A DNA stretch of 21,001 nt, from assembly GCA_964415605.1 (NCBI GenBank), contig CAYQBA010000074.1:1-21001 (forward strand), given 5' to 3'. This document shows positions 7,427 through 14,204 of the stretch, one piece after another (position 1 is the first letter of the stretch; each line of letters opens with the position of its first letter). The stretch is from UCB3 sp964415605. GTDB taxonomy: Bacteria > Chloroflexota > Anaerolineae > Epilineales > Epilineaceae. The notes under the pieces are model-generated. The model saw only the letters and a list, made by a program, of their open reading frames with translations, was not told where the DNA came from and ran no database searches. Made by a program: the position numbers and the translations under genes.

Positions 7427-8302
7427 CACGGCTTCCTCGGCTCTCCTTTCCCCCCGCTTCCCGGCCCGTCGGTGCACGGTGTCGGCCGGCGACAAGGTGC
7501 ACGACACCACCCTGGGCACGGGTGGAACGCCGGCGACGCGCCGGTGCCCGACCTGGTCCGGGAAGCTCGAAACGATCTTCAGCTGATGGTCCGTCGGTCA
7601 GTTGCGATCTCGGGCGGGGGCGAGGATGTCCTGCCTCTGCGGGGCCATGTCGTGTTGTTCACCTTCCGGACGGGAATGGCTCGTGGGCCCGCGGCGCATG
7701 GGGGCGCCGGTCTGGGTGTGTCCCGTCGGAAGGCGGGGTGATGTGTGTGGCTCACGTTGGGGAACCAGCCCCACCGCGTGTCATCATGGCGACACCGTCG
7801 CGACACGCCTGTGTGGCTTGGTCTGGCCCCGACGCCCCCGTCGTTCGATCGTGGCGGGGATTGTACCGGCGGCCCGGGACGCCCGCAAATCACCTCCCGG
7901 GCGCCCGAACACAGAACAGATGAGCGACGCAACATCTCGTCGCCTGACGGCGGGGATCGGCACGCGATGTCGTAGGGGCTTGGCGGACGTGATCCCGCCC
8001 AAAATCGCACGAAACTTTAAGATTCGCACGCGGCGGCACCACGGGGGTCCATCAGGCCGGAACGCCCGATGGCGAAGCAGCCGTCAAGAGAGGATGGCCA
8101 TTGCCGGAAGCGCCGCCTTCCAGGCGGCCGACAACCACCCGTGCCCGCCGGATGCCGGCGCTCCCAGCATCCGCCCGGATTCCTGACGACTCCGAAGGCC
8201 CACGACCGGGGCGGGCGCGGGCCGCCCTCCGGGGTCCGCGCGCACGGCCGCGAATCCAACACCGACCCCGTCGATCTCTCTTAATCTCCTAATCTGAACC
8301 CA
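7427..8302. other. Long gene-free region between divergent dnaA and the ABC operon
   Basis: About 880 bases with no frame that looks like a real protein: compositions are Arg/Pro/Ser-rich and there are no good ribosome sites. No DnaA box was seen here, so the origin is on the other side of dnaA. Short inverted repeats are present, e.g. GGTGTCG/CGACACC near 7479-7508 and TGGGG/CCCCA near 7760. A minus-strand promoter lies at 7860-7888. The last part (8281-8302) is locally AT-richer before the plus-strand promoter. Confidence 0.5.
7860..7888 (-). promoter_or_regulatory. Candidate dnaA promoter with a long leader
   Basis: On the minus strand TTGCGG (7888-7883) and TACAAT (7865-7860) are exactly 17 bases apart. 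TACAAT matches the -10 consensus at 5 of 6. The next gene in this direction is dnaA at 7426, which would give a leader of roughly 425 bases. Nothing closer to dnaA looked better to me, but a nearer weak promoter is possible. Confidence 0.4.
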
Positions 8303-8330
8303 TTGCGTGGTATGATCGCGACCGTATAAT
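8303..8330 (+). promoter_or_regulatory. Promoter of the Gld-like ABC operon
   Basis: TTGCGT (8303-8308), a 16-base spacer and a perfect TATAAT (8325-8330). The start codon of the ABC ATPase is at 8399, giving a leader of about 60 bases with GAGGAGG before the ATG. This is the clearest sigma70-type promoter in the window and the only one seen ahead of the following plus-strand genes. Confidence 0.65.
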
Positions 8331-8398
8331 ACAGGGCTTTGGTGCGGGTGGTCGCCGCCCGCGCCCAGTCACTGGTCCGAGTGAGGAGGGGAATCTCT

Positions 8399-9424
8399 AT
8401 GACACGGTCTTCCGACCGGAACTCCAACGGCACCCGGGAAGTCATGGTCGAGGTGGACCGGCTGACGCGTTATTACGGGCCGGTGCCCGCGATCAACGAC
8501 GTGTCGTTCCGCGCATATCGCGGCGAGATCGTCGGGTTCCTGGGGCCCAACGGCGCCGGCAAGACCACCACGATGCGCATGCTGACCGGATACCTGCCGC
8601 CCTCGAGCGGCACCGCACGCATCGCCGGCCACGACATCGTGTCGGACTCGATGGCCGCGCGGCGCGTGATCGGCTACTTGCCCGAGAGCACGCCGCTGTA
8701 CACCGACATGACGGTCTTCGGCTACCTGCGCTTCATGGCGCGCCTGCGCCACGTGCCGGACGCCGAGGAGGCCGCCGAGCGGGTCATGCGGCGCGTGTCG
8801 ATCGACCACCGCGCCGACGACCTCATCGGGCAGCTCTCGAAGGGCCTCAAGCAGCGCGTCGGCATCGCGCAGGCGCTGGTGCACGACCCCGCGCTGATCA
8901 TCCTCGACGAGCCGACCATCGGGCTCGACCCGCGGCAGATCCTCGAGGTGCGCGGATTGATCCGCGAGCTGCGCGGCGACCACACCATCATCCTGTCGAC
9001 CCACATCCTGCCCGAGGCGCAGCAGGTGTGCGACCGCGTGCTGATCATCAACCGCGGCCGCATCGTCGCCGAGGACGAGACCCAGAACCTGACCGCGCGC
9101 CTGCAGGGCGGCCCGCGGATCCGGGTGGCCGTGCCGGCCGACCTCGACGCCGCCACCGTGACGGCGGCGCTGGCGGCGGTGGCCGGGGTCGACGGCGTCC
9201 AGAGCACGGGCGACGGGGTGTACGCCGTGACCGCCGTGGCCGGCGCCAACCCCAGCCCCGACCTGGCCGAGACCGTCGTCGGGCGCGGCTGGCCGCTCAT
9301 GGAGCTGACCCCCGTCAGCGCGACGCTCGAGGATATCTTCCTCGAGCTGACGGCCGAGGAGCCGGCGGCGGCCGGCGACGACGCGGCCGAACACACGACC
9401 GATACGGAGGAGGAGCATGCGTAA
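8399..9424 (+). CDS. ABC transporter ATP-binding protein, Gld/COG1131-like
   Basis: 341 residues. Nucleotide-binding domain 17-240: Walker A GPNGAGKT (49-56), Q-loop region with Glu instead of Gln (GYLPESTPLYTDMTV, 92-106), signature LSKGLKQRVG (146-155), Walker B LIILDEP (166-172), H-loop H202. The Glu in the Q-loop and the LSKG signature resemble GldA-type ATPases rather than drug-export ones. A ~100-residue C-terminal domain (from ~240) ends with the motif ATLEDIFLELT and an acidic tail. It powers an ABC-2 exporter with the next gene, which starts eight bases before this stop codon (9417), so the two are translationally coupled. The start is set by GAGGAGG nine bases upstream. In Bacteroidota the homologous system is tied to gliding; in this lineage the substrate is unknown. 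Confidence 0.93.
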   Translation: MTRSSDRNSNGTREVMVEVDRLTRYYGPVPAINDVSFRAYRGEIVGFLGPNGAGKTTTMRMLTGYLPPSSGTARIAGHDIVSDSMAARRVIGYLPESTPLYTDMTVFGYLRFMARLRHVPDAEEAAERVMRRVSIDHRADDLIGQLSKGLKQRVGIAQALVHDPALIILDEPTIGLDPRQILEVRGLIRELRGDHTIILSTHILPEAQQVCDRVLIINRGRIVAEDETQNLTARLQGGPRIRVAVPADLDAATVTAALAAVAGVDGVQSTGDGVYAVTAVAGANPSPDLAETVVGRGWPLMELTPVSATLEDIFLELTAEEPAAAGDDAAEHTTDTEEEHA

Positions 9425-10145
9425 CGCGTGGGTGATCGCGCAACGCGAGATCGCGTCGTACTTCGCGGCGCCGATGTTCTGGATCCTGGCCGGCGGGTTC
9501 ATGGCCTTCAGCGGGTTCCTGTTCTGGCTGTACATCAACCAGCCGACGCCGCCGCAGGCCGACATGCTGCCGCTGCTCCAGGTCTACGGCACGATCCTGC
9601 TGTTCATCACGCCGCTCCTGGCCATGCGCCTGCTGGCCGAGGAGCAGCGCGCCGGGCGGCTGGAGGTGCTGATGACCGCCCCCATCAACGACTGGCAGCT
9701 GGTCTTCGGCAAGTGGCTGGCCGCGTTCGTGATGTTCAGCGTCCTGATCGTCCTGACGCTGTTCCACGTCGGCATCATGCACCGGCTGGCCGAGAAGGGC
9801 GTGGCCCCCGGCCCGACCTTCGCGGCGTACGTCGGCCTGCTCCTGCTCGGCGCCGCGCTCCTGGCCATCGGCGTGCTGACGTCGTCGATGACCGAGAGCC
9901 AGGTGGTCGCCGGCTTCCTCGGGATCATGGTCATCATGGTCCTGTTCTTCCTGTCGATCGTGAAGCAGATGGCGTTCGGCGAAAGCGGGGTGGGCGCGGC
10001 GATCGCTTACCTCGGCCTCTCGGACCACTACTACAAGTTCGGCCAGGGCGTGGTCGACACCCGCGACATCGTCTACTTCCTGTCGCTGACGTTCGGGTCG
10101 CTGTTCCTGGCCACTCGCATGCTCGAGACCCGGAGGTGGCGCTGA
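9417..10145 (+). CDS. ABC-2 type permease, GldF-like
   Basis: 242 residues with about six membrane helices. The N-terminal MRNAWVIAQREIASYFAAP is the typical entry of ABC-2 permeases. The coupling segment RLLAEEQRAGRLEVLMTAPI (about 71-90) continuing into NDWQLVFGKW is the family hallmark contacting the ATPase. It is the membrane channel partner of the upstream ATPase; the gene overlaps the ATPase gene by eight bases and the next gene by one (TGATG). The strong GGAGGAGGA sequence upstream of the ATG lies within the end of the ATPase gene. No missing part is seen. Confidence 0.92.
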   Translation: MRNAWVIAQREIASYFAAPMFWILAGGFMAFSGFLFWLYINQPTPPQADMLPLLQVYGTILLFITPLLAMRLLAEEQRAGRLEVLMTAPINDWQLVFGKWLAAFVMFSVLIVLTLFHVGIMHRLAEKGVAPGPTFAAYVGLLLLGAALLAIGVLTSSMTESQVVAGFLGIMVIMVLFFLSIVKQMAFGESGVGAAIAYLGLSDHYYKFGQGVVDTRDIVYFLSLTFGSLFLATRMLETRRWR

Positions 10146-11725
10146 TGCGCGAGCAGCTCAAGGCGTACGCGCCCTACATCACGGTCTTCGGCCTCGTCGT
10201 GCTGCTCGCCAGCGCCGTCGCGCCCCGTCTGGCGCAGCAGAGCGGCGCCACCGCGCCGGAGTGGCTGGGCACCGCGCTCCTCGTCGCCGGCGCCGTCCTG
10301 GCGCTGGCCTGGCCGCTCCTGCGGCCGGAGGACGTCGCCGCCGCGTTCGGTGCGCGCCAGGTCCGCTATGGCGGCAACGCGCTGGTGCTCGTGGCGGCCG
10401 TGCTGGCCATCCTCGTCGCGCTGAACTTCCTCTCGACGCGCCGCTACCGGGCGTGGGATCTCACGACCAACAAGCAGTTCACGGTCTCGCGCCAGACGGT
10501 GCAGATCGTGCAGGACCTCCAGCAGCCCGTGGCGCTGACCGCCATCCTCGGCGCGGCCGACAGCGAGACCGACAGTCTCCAGCGCTTGCTCGACCAGTAC
10601 AAGGCCGAGACCGACAAGCTGACCTACACGCGGATCGACCCGCAGCTCGACCTGCCGGAGCTGCTCGGCCTGGCGCAGCGGCTGAACCTCGGCCAGAACG
10701 TGCCGGGCAAGGCGCTCGTGGCCGAGTCGGGCGGGCGGCACGCCATCGTCTACAGCTTTGACGAGCAGGCGGTGACCGAGGCCATCGTCAAGGCCTCGCG
10801 CACGCGCGACAAGACGGTGGCCTTCCTCACCGGCCACGGCGAGCACGACATCACCGGCGGCGGCACCGACGGCCGCGGCTACGCCAGCGTCAAGCAAGGG
10901 CTCGAGCGGGAGGGTTACACCGTGACCACCCAGAGCCTGTCGGCCGTGACGACCACGCTGACCGCCGACGCGGTGGTCATCGCCGGCCCGCAGCAGCCGT
11001 TTCAGCCGGAGGAGGCCGAGCTCCTGGCCGACTACGTCGAGGGCGGCGGCGCGGTGCTGATGATGCTCGACCCGGGCGGGGACTCCGGCCTGGGGCCGGT
11101 GCTTCTGCCGTGGGAGATCCGCCCGCACGGCGACCTCGTGCTGCAGTCCAACGCCTTGTTCGGGGTGACCGAGGCCGCCGTGGCGGTCGTGAACCAGGAC
11201 TACCAGTTCCACTCGATCACCAAGGACCTCAACCGGTTCGAGACGCGGCTGGTCGGCACGCAGTCGTTCGGCGTCGGGACGCCGGTGACGACGGCGCTGC
11301 AGGTGACCAAGCTCATCGAGGTGGGCGGGAACGCCGGCTCGGTGGTGTGGGGCGAGAAGGACCTCGCGGGCCTGCAGAATGGCCAGGCGCAGGCCGACCC
11401 CACCGACGAGCAGCCGCCGCTGACGCTGGCGGTGGCCGCCGAGGGCGGCGAGGGCTACGGCCGCGTGGTCGTCTTCGGCACGAGCAACCTGGCCAGCGAC
11501 GGCATCCTGCAGCGCCTCGGCCAGGCCGCCAACTACGACCTGGTGCTCAACGCGGTCAACTGGCTGACCACCGACGAGGATCTCATCTCGATCCGCCCGA
11601 CCGAGCCCGACAACCGCCCGATCTCGCCCCCGCAGAGCCCGGCGCTGCTCTTGCTGGTGACGGCGGTGCTGGTGCCGCTGGCCATCTTCGGCATCGCGGC
11701 GTGGATCTGGTGGCGGCGGCGATAG
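10145..11725 (+). CDS. GldG-like ABC auxiliary protein (COG3225)
   Basis: 526 residues. Three N-terminal hydrophobic segments (about 11-30, 38-57, 77-97) are followed by a large soluble domain and one C-terminal helix (about 499-521) ending WWRRR. The phrases WDLTTNKQFTVSRQT and the later GHGEHD, LLADYVEGGGAVLMMLDPG and FGTSNLASDG are typical of the 'ABC transport system auxiliary component' family (GldG, ABC_transp_aux). Such proteins present a GATase/ThuA-like extracytoplasmic domain next to the ABC-2 channel; the biochemical role is unknown. The start at 10145 overlaps the permease stop (TGATG) and has GGAGG eight bases upstream. The next gene starts ten bases after its stop. Confidence 0.9.
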   Translation: MREQLKAYAPYITVFGLVVLLASAVAPRLAQQSGATAPEWLGTALLVAGAVLALAWPLLRPEDVAAAFGARQVRYGGNALVLVAAVLAILVALNFLSTRRYRAWDLTTNKQFTVSRQTVQIVQDLQQPVALTAILGAADSETDSLQRLLDQYKAETDKLTYTRIDPQLDLPELLGLAQRLNLGQNVPGKALVAESGGRHAIVYSFDEQAVTEAIVKASRTRDKTVAFLTGHGEHDITGGGTDGRGYASVKQGLEREGYTVTTQSLSAVTTTLTADAVVIAGPQQPFQPEEAELLADYVEGGGAVLMMLDPGGDSGLGPVLLPWEIRPHGDLVLQSNALFGVTEAAVAVVNQDYQFHSITKDLNRFETRLVGTQSFGVGTPVTTALQVTKLIEVGGNAGSVVWGEKDLAGLQNGQAQADPTDEQPPLTLAVAAEGGEGYGRVVVFGTSNLASDGILQRLGQAANYDLVLNAVNWLTTDEDLISIRPTEPDNRPISPPQSPALLLLVTAVLVPLAIFGIAAWIWWRRR

Positions 11726-11735
11726 GAGACGCGAC

Positions 11736-12551
11736 ATGAACCTGCGCTACACGTTGATCCTGGTGCTTCTGGCCGCCGCGCTCGGCATCTTCGCCTACAC
11801 GCAGCGCGATACCGAGCCGGTCGACATCGGCACCGGCACCGCGACGCCCACCCCGAGCCCGCTCTTCGAGCTCAAGCCCGAGGACGTGCAGGAGGTTGCC
11901 GTGGTCTCGGCCACCGGCAGCTACACGCTGACCCGCGTGGCCGGCGGCTGGGAGGTCGACGGCCAGCCGGCCAACGACACCGTCGACGGGGTTGTGAAGA
12001 GCTTGGCTCAACCCACCATCGCCCGCGAGCTGCCGGCGGACCGTGATCCCGACGACTACGGCTTCGCGACGCCGTCGCTGACGGTCACGCTCAAGACCGC
12101 CGGCGGCGAGAGCAAGGTGCTGCAGGTCGGCGACGACACACCGGTGGACTTCAACGTCTACCTGCGCGAGAAGGACGGGACGCGCATCGTGATCGTCGGC
12201 CGCTCCGACATCACCAGCCTCAAGGACTGGGTGAGCACCCCGCCGCTGGCTCCCACGCCGACGCCGACCGGGTCTGGCACGGGCACNNNNNNNNNNGGCA
12301 CGCCCGGGGCGGACGGGCTGACGCTGCCGCTCGAGGGCACGCCGGGCGCCGACGACCTGATGCTGCCGCTCGAGGGCACGCCGGGCGCCGACATCGTGCT
12401 TCCGGCCGACGGCACGCCGGCGGCAGGGGAGGGCGGAGCGCCAGCCGACGATTCGGCCGCCGAGACAACGCCCGAGGCCGGCGCGGTTCCCGGCGGATCG
12501 GGGGCAGGCACGCCGGCGCCGGTCGCGACGGCCACCCAGAGCACGTCGTGA
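11736..12551 (+). CDS. DUF4340 envelope protein, with an assembly gap inside
   Basis: About 271 residues across the gap. One N-terminal membrane anchor (residues 4-20, LRYTLILVLLAAALGIF) is followed by a Thr/Pro spacer and a DUF4340 domain (about 43-170: LKPEDVQEVAVV, GGWEVDGQPANDTVDGVVKSL, DPDDYGF, LTVTLKTAGGESKVLQVGDDTP). DUF4340 proteins regularly sit beside GldG-type genes and are thought to be an outer part of the same complex. After residue ~183 comes a PTPTPTG stretch, ten undetermined bases and then a GTPGAD-type repeat and Ala/Gly/Pro tail. The reading frame is the same on both sides of the Ns, but the true length is unknown. AGGAGA precedes the ATG. Confidence 0.85.
   Translation: MNLRYTLILVLLAAALGIFAYTQRDTEPVDIGTGTATPTPSPLFELKPEDVQEVAVVSATGSYTLTRVAGGWEVDGQPANDTVDGVVKSLAQPTIARELPADRDPDDYGFATPSLTVTLKTAGGESKVLQVGDDTPVDFNVYLREKDGTRIVIVGRSDITSLKDWVSTPPLAPTPTPTGSGTGXXXXGTPGADGLTLPLEGTPGADDLMLPLEGTPGADIVLPADGTPAAGEGGAPADDSAAETTPEAGAVPGGSGAGTPAPVATATQSTS
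12287..12296. other. Assembly gap (10 N)
   Basis: Ten Ns sit within the DUF4340 gene immediately before a 39-base tandem repeat. Ten is a conventional filler length, so the missing sequence may be longer, most simply further collapsed repeat copies. Everything said about the tail of this protein depends on it. Confidence 0.95.
12297..12410 (+). repeat. 39-base tandem repeat coding GTPGAD-x-LPLE units
   Basis: Unit 1 is at 12297-12335, unit 2 at 12336-12374 and a shortened unit 3 (36 bases) at 12375-12410, followed by a degenerate GTPAAG start. The units translate as GTPGADGLTLPLE, GTPGADDLMLPLE and GTPGADIVLPAD. The array begins directly at the gap, so the copy number is probably under-counted. 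Confidence 0.85.
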
Positions 12552-14176
12552 GCGGCGGGCCGACGACGAGCATGACCATCGCGCGGGCGGGCGCCGGATT
12601 TCCGGCGCCCGCCCGCTTGTCGGCGCTGTCCGGGGGTGTAGCCGTGGGCCTGCTCGCCGCTGCGTTGGCCGCGATCGGGGCGGCGCCCGTGGTCCGGGCG
12701 CACGGCGAGACCGTGACGACCGATCCCGCCCCCGGCAGCGTCGTCGGGGCGGCGCCCGCCGCGGTGACCGTGACCGTCAGCGCCCCACTGGCGCCCGGCA
12801 GCGAGATCCAAGTGCTGGACGCCGGCTTCCGGCGGGTCGACGCCGGCCCCACCCGCTTGGATCCCGCCGTGCCGGCCCGAATGGCGGTCGACCTGGCGCC
12901 GGTGGGGCCGGGCGACTACACGGTGCAGTGGACGGCCCTCGATGCCGACGACGGGCACCGGACGGCGGGCAGCTTCGTGTTCCAGGTGGCCGACGTGCAG
13001 GTCGCGACGGGTGCGCCGGCCGATGCGGCGTTGGGGGCGGGCGGCGTGGCGCCCGCGGACAATGCTCCGGAGCCGGGCGCCGTCGCGCCCGCCGGCGACG
13101 TGTCGCGCGCCGGTGTGGCGCACCCTAGGGCCACCGTCGCGGATTCCGCCACCGCCGATCCTGCGCCCGCGCCAGGCGGCTCCGACCGCGCCGCCTTCAT
13201 CGCCATCCTCGTCGTGTTTCTGGCGACCACCGCCGCCGCCGCGCGCCGCCGGCGCGCGGTCCACGCGGGGTGGCTTCTTGGGCTGGCGCTCGCCGCCGGC
13301 AGCGCCACGGCGTGCGCCGCGCCCGCGACGATCACCCCTCCGAGCGCCCTGCCGGGCGGCGGGCCGACGCCGGCCGGGCTGGCCGGCATGTCCACGGCCG
13401 AGTCGGGCGGCGTGCCGGCGCAGATCGTCATCGCCTCGTCCGACCTGGCCGTGGGGCGGCAGCGCTTCGCGTTCGGCATCCTCGACGCCGCCGGCGCCCT
13501 CGTGCAGGACGCCGACGTCGTGGTCACGTTCTTCAAGCTCATCGACGAGGATGCCGTGCCGGTGCAAGCGCTGCCGGCGACGTTCTACCCGTCGCGCCTG
13601 GCGGCGGCCGGGTTGTACGTGGTGTACACCGAGTTCGACGCGGCCGGCACGTGGGGCGCGGAGATCGCGTCGGCCTTGCCGGACGGCACCGCCGCGCCGC
13701 CGCAGCGCGTGCGCTTCACGGTGGCGCAGCTCAGCGCCGCCCCGGCCGTCGGCGAGACGCCGCCGGCCCTGGCCAACCGCACGCTGACCACGGAACCCGA
13801 CCTGGCGCGCCTGACCAGCGACCCGGTGCCGGACGTCGAGCTGTACCGTCTGACCGTCGACGAGGCGCGCGCCAGCGGCAAGCCGACAGTCGTGCTGTTC
13901 GCGACCCCGAACCTCTGCCAGAGCAAGGTCTGCGGGCCGGTGCTCGACGAGATCAAGCAGCTCAAGGCCACGTGGGGCGACCGGGTGAACTTCATCCACA
14001 TCGAGGTCTACAAGTCGTTCGACCCGCTGGTGTACGACGACGCGATGGCCGCGTGGAACCTCCAGACCGAGCCGTGGGTGTTCGTGCTTGGGCGCGACGG
14101 CAAGGTCGCCGAGCGCATGGAGGGCAGCGTCACGACCGCCGAGCTCGAGCCCTTCATCGAGCGCGTGACGGAATGA
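12548..14176 (+). CDS. CopC-like copper-binding domain fused to a membrane-anchored thioredoxin-like domain
   Basis: 542 residues from a GTG overlapping the previous stop (GTGA); an ATG at 12572 is an equally possible start. A signal peptide (about 20-51) ends APVVRA before HGETVTTDPAPGS, the usual mature N-terminus of CopC. The CopC domain runs to ~147 and keeps the Cu(II) ligands His52 and the D135-G-H137 motif; it lacks the Met-rich Cu(I) site. After an Ala/Pro linker come two hydrophobic segments (215-232 and 241-256) separated by RRRR, i.e. a membrane hairpin. An Ig-like domain follows (~290-395), then a thioredoxin-like domain (~432-542) with a CX4C pair, C457 and C462 (LCQSKVCGP). Both ends should therefore face outside. 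A role in extracytoplasmic copper handling or delivery, with redox chemistry, is inferred. CopC and thioredoxin families are clear; joining them in one chain is unusual. Confidence 0.85.
   Translation: MSGGPTTSMTIARAGAGFPAPARLSALSGGVAVGLLAAALAAIGAAPVVRAHGETVTTDPAPGSVVGAAPAAVTVTVSAPLAPGSEIQVLDAGFRRVDAGPTRLDPAVPARMAVDLAPVGPGDYTVQWTALDADDGHRTAGSFVFQVADVQVATGAPADAALGAGGVAPADNAPEPGAVAPAGDVSRAGVAHPRATVADSATADPAPAPGGSDRAAFIAILVVFLATTAAAARRRRAVHAGWLLGLALAAGSATACAAPATITPPSALPGGGPTPAGLAGMSTAESGGVPAQIVIASSDLAVGRQRFAFGILDAAGALVQDADVVVTFFKLIDEDAVPVQALPATFYPSRLAAAGLYVVYTEFDAAGTWGAEIASALPDGTAAPPQRVRFTVAQLSAAPAVGETPPALANRTLTTEPDLARLTSDPVPDVELYRLTVDEARASGKPTVVLFATPNLCQSKVCGPVLDEIKQLKATWGDRVNFIHIEVYKSFDPLVYDDAMAAWNLQTEPWVFVLGRDGKVAERMEGSVTTAELEPFIERVTE
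12583..12616 (+). promoter_or_regulatory. 16-bp perfect GC-rich hairpin in the first codons of the CopC-thioredoxin gene
   Basis: Arms 12583-12598 and 12601-12616 are exact reverse complements with only TT between them; 14 of the 16 base pairs or more are G-C. It begins 32 bases after the DUF4340 stop and is followed by TTGT. It could be a terminator or attenuator for the upstream operon, or a structure limiting translation of the downstream gene. It also encodes the palindromic-looking peptide RAGAGFPAPAR. Confidence 0.7.
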
Positions 14177-14204
14177 TGCCGTCCCCCCCCGGGGATGATC
14201 GACG

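Noticed and set aside
7427..8302. oriC on the 5' side of dnaA
   Set aside because: No DnaA-box cluster seen here, whereas one lies at the dnaA 3' end.
13236..13315. Second gene starting at the internal signal-like segment (RRRRAVHAGWLLG... ATAC) of the CopC-thioredoxin gene
   Set aside because: No in-frame ATG/GTG/TTG with a ribosome site lies there and the frame is continuous; a membrane hairpin explains the segment, although an ancestral fusion with a lipoprotein is likely.
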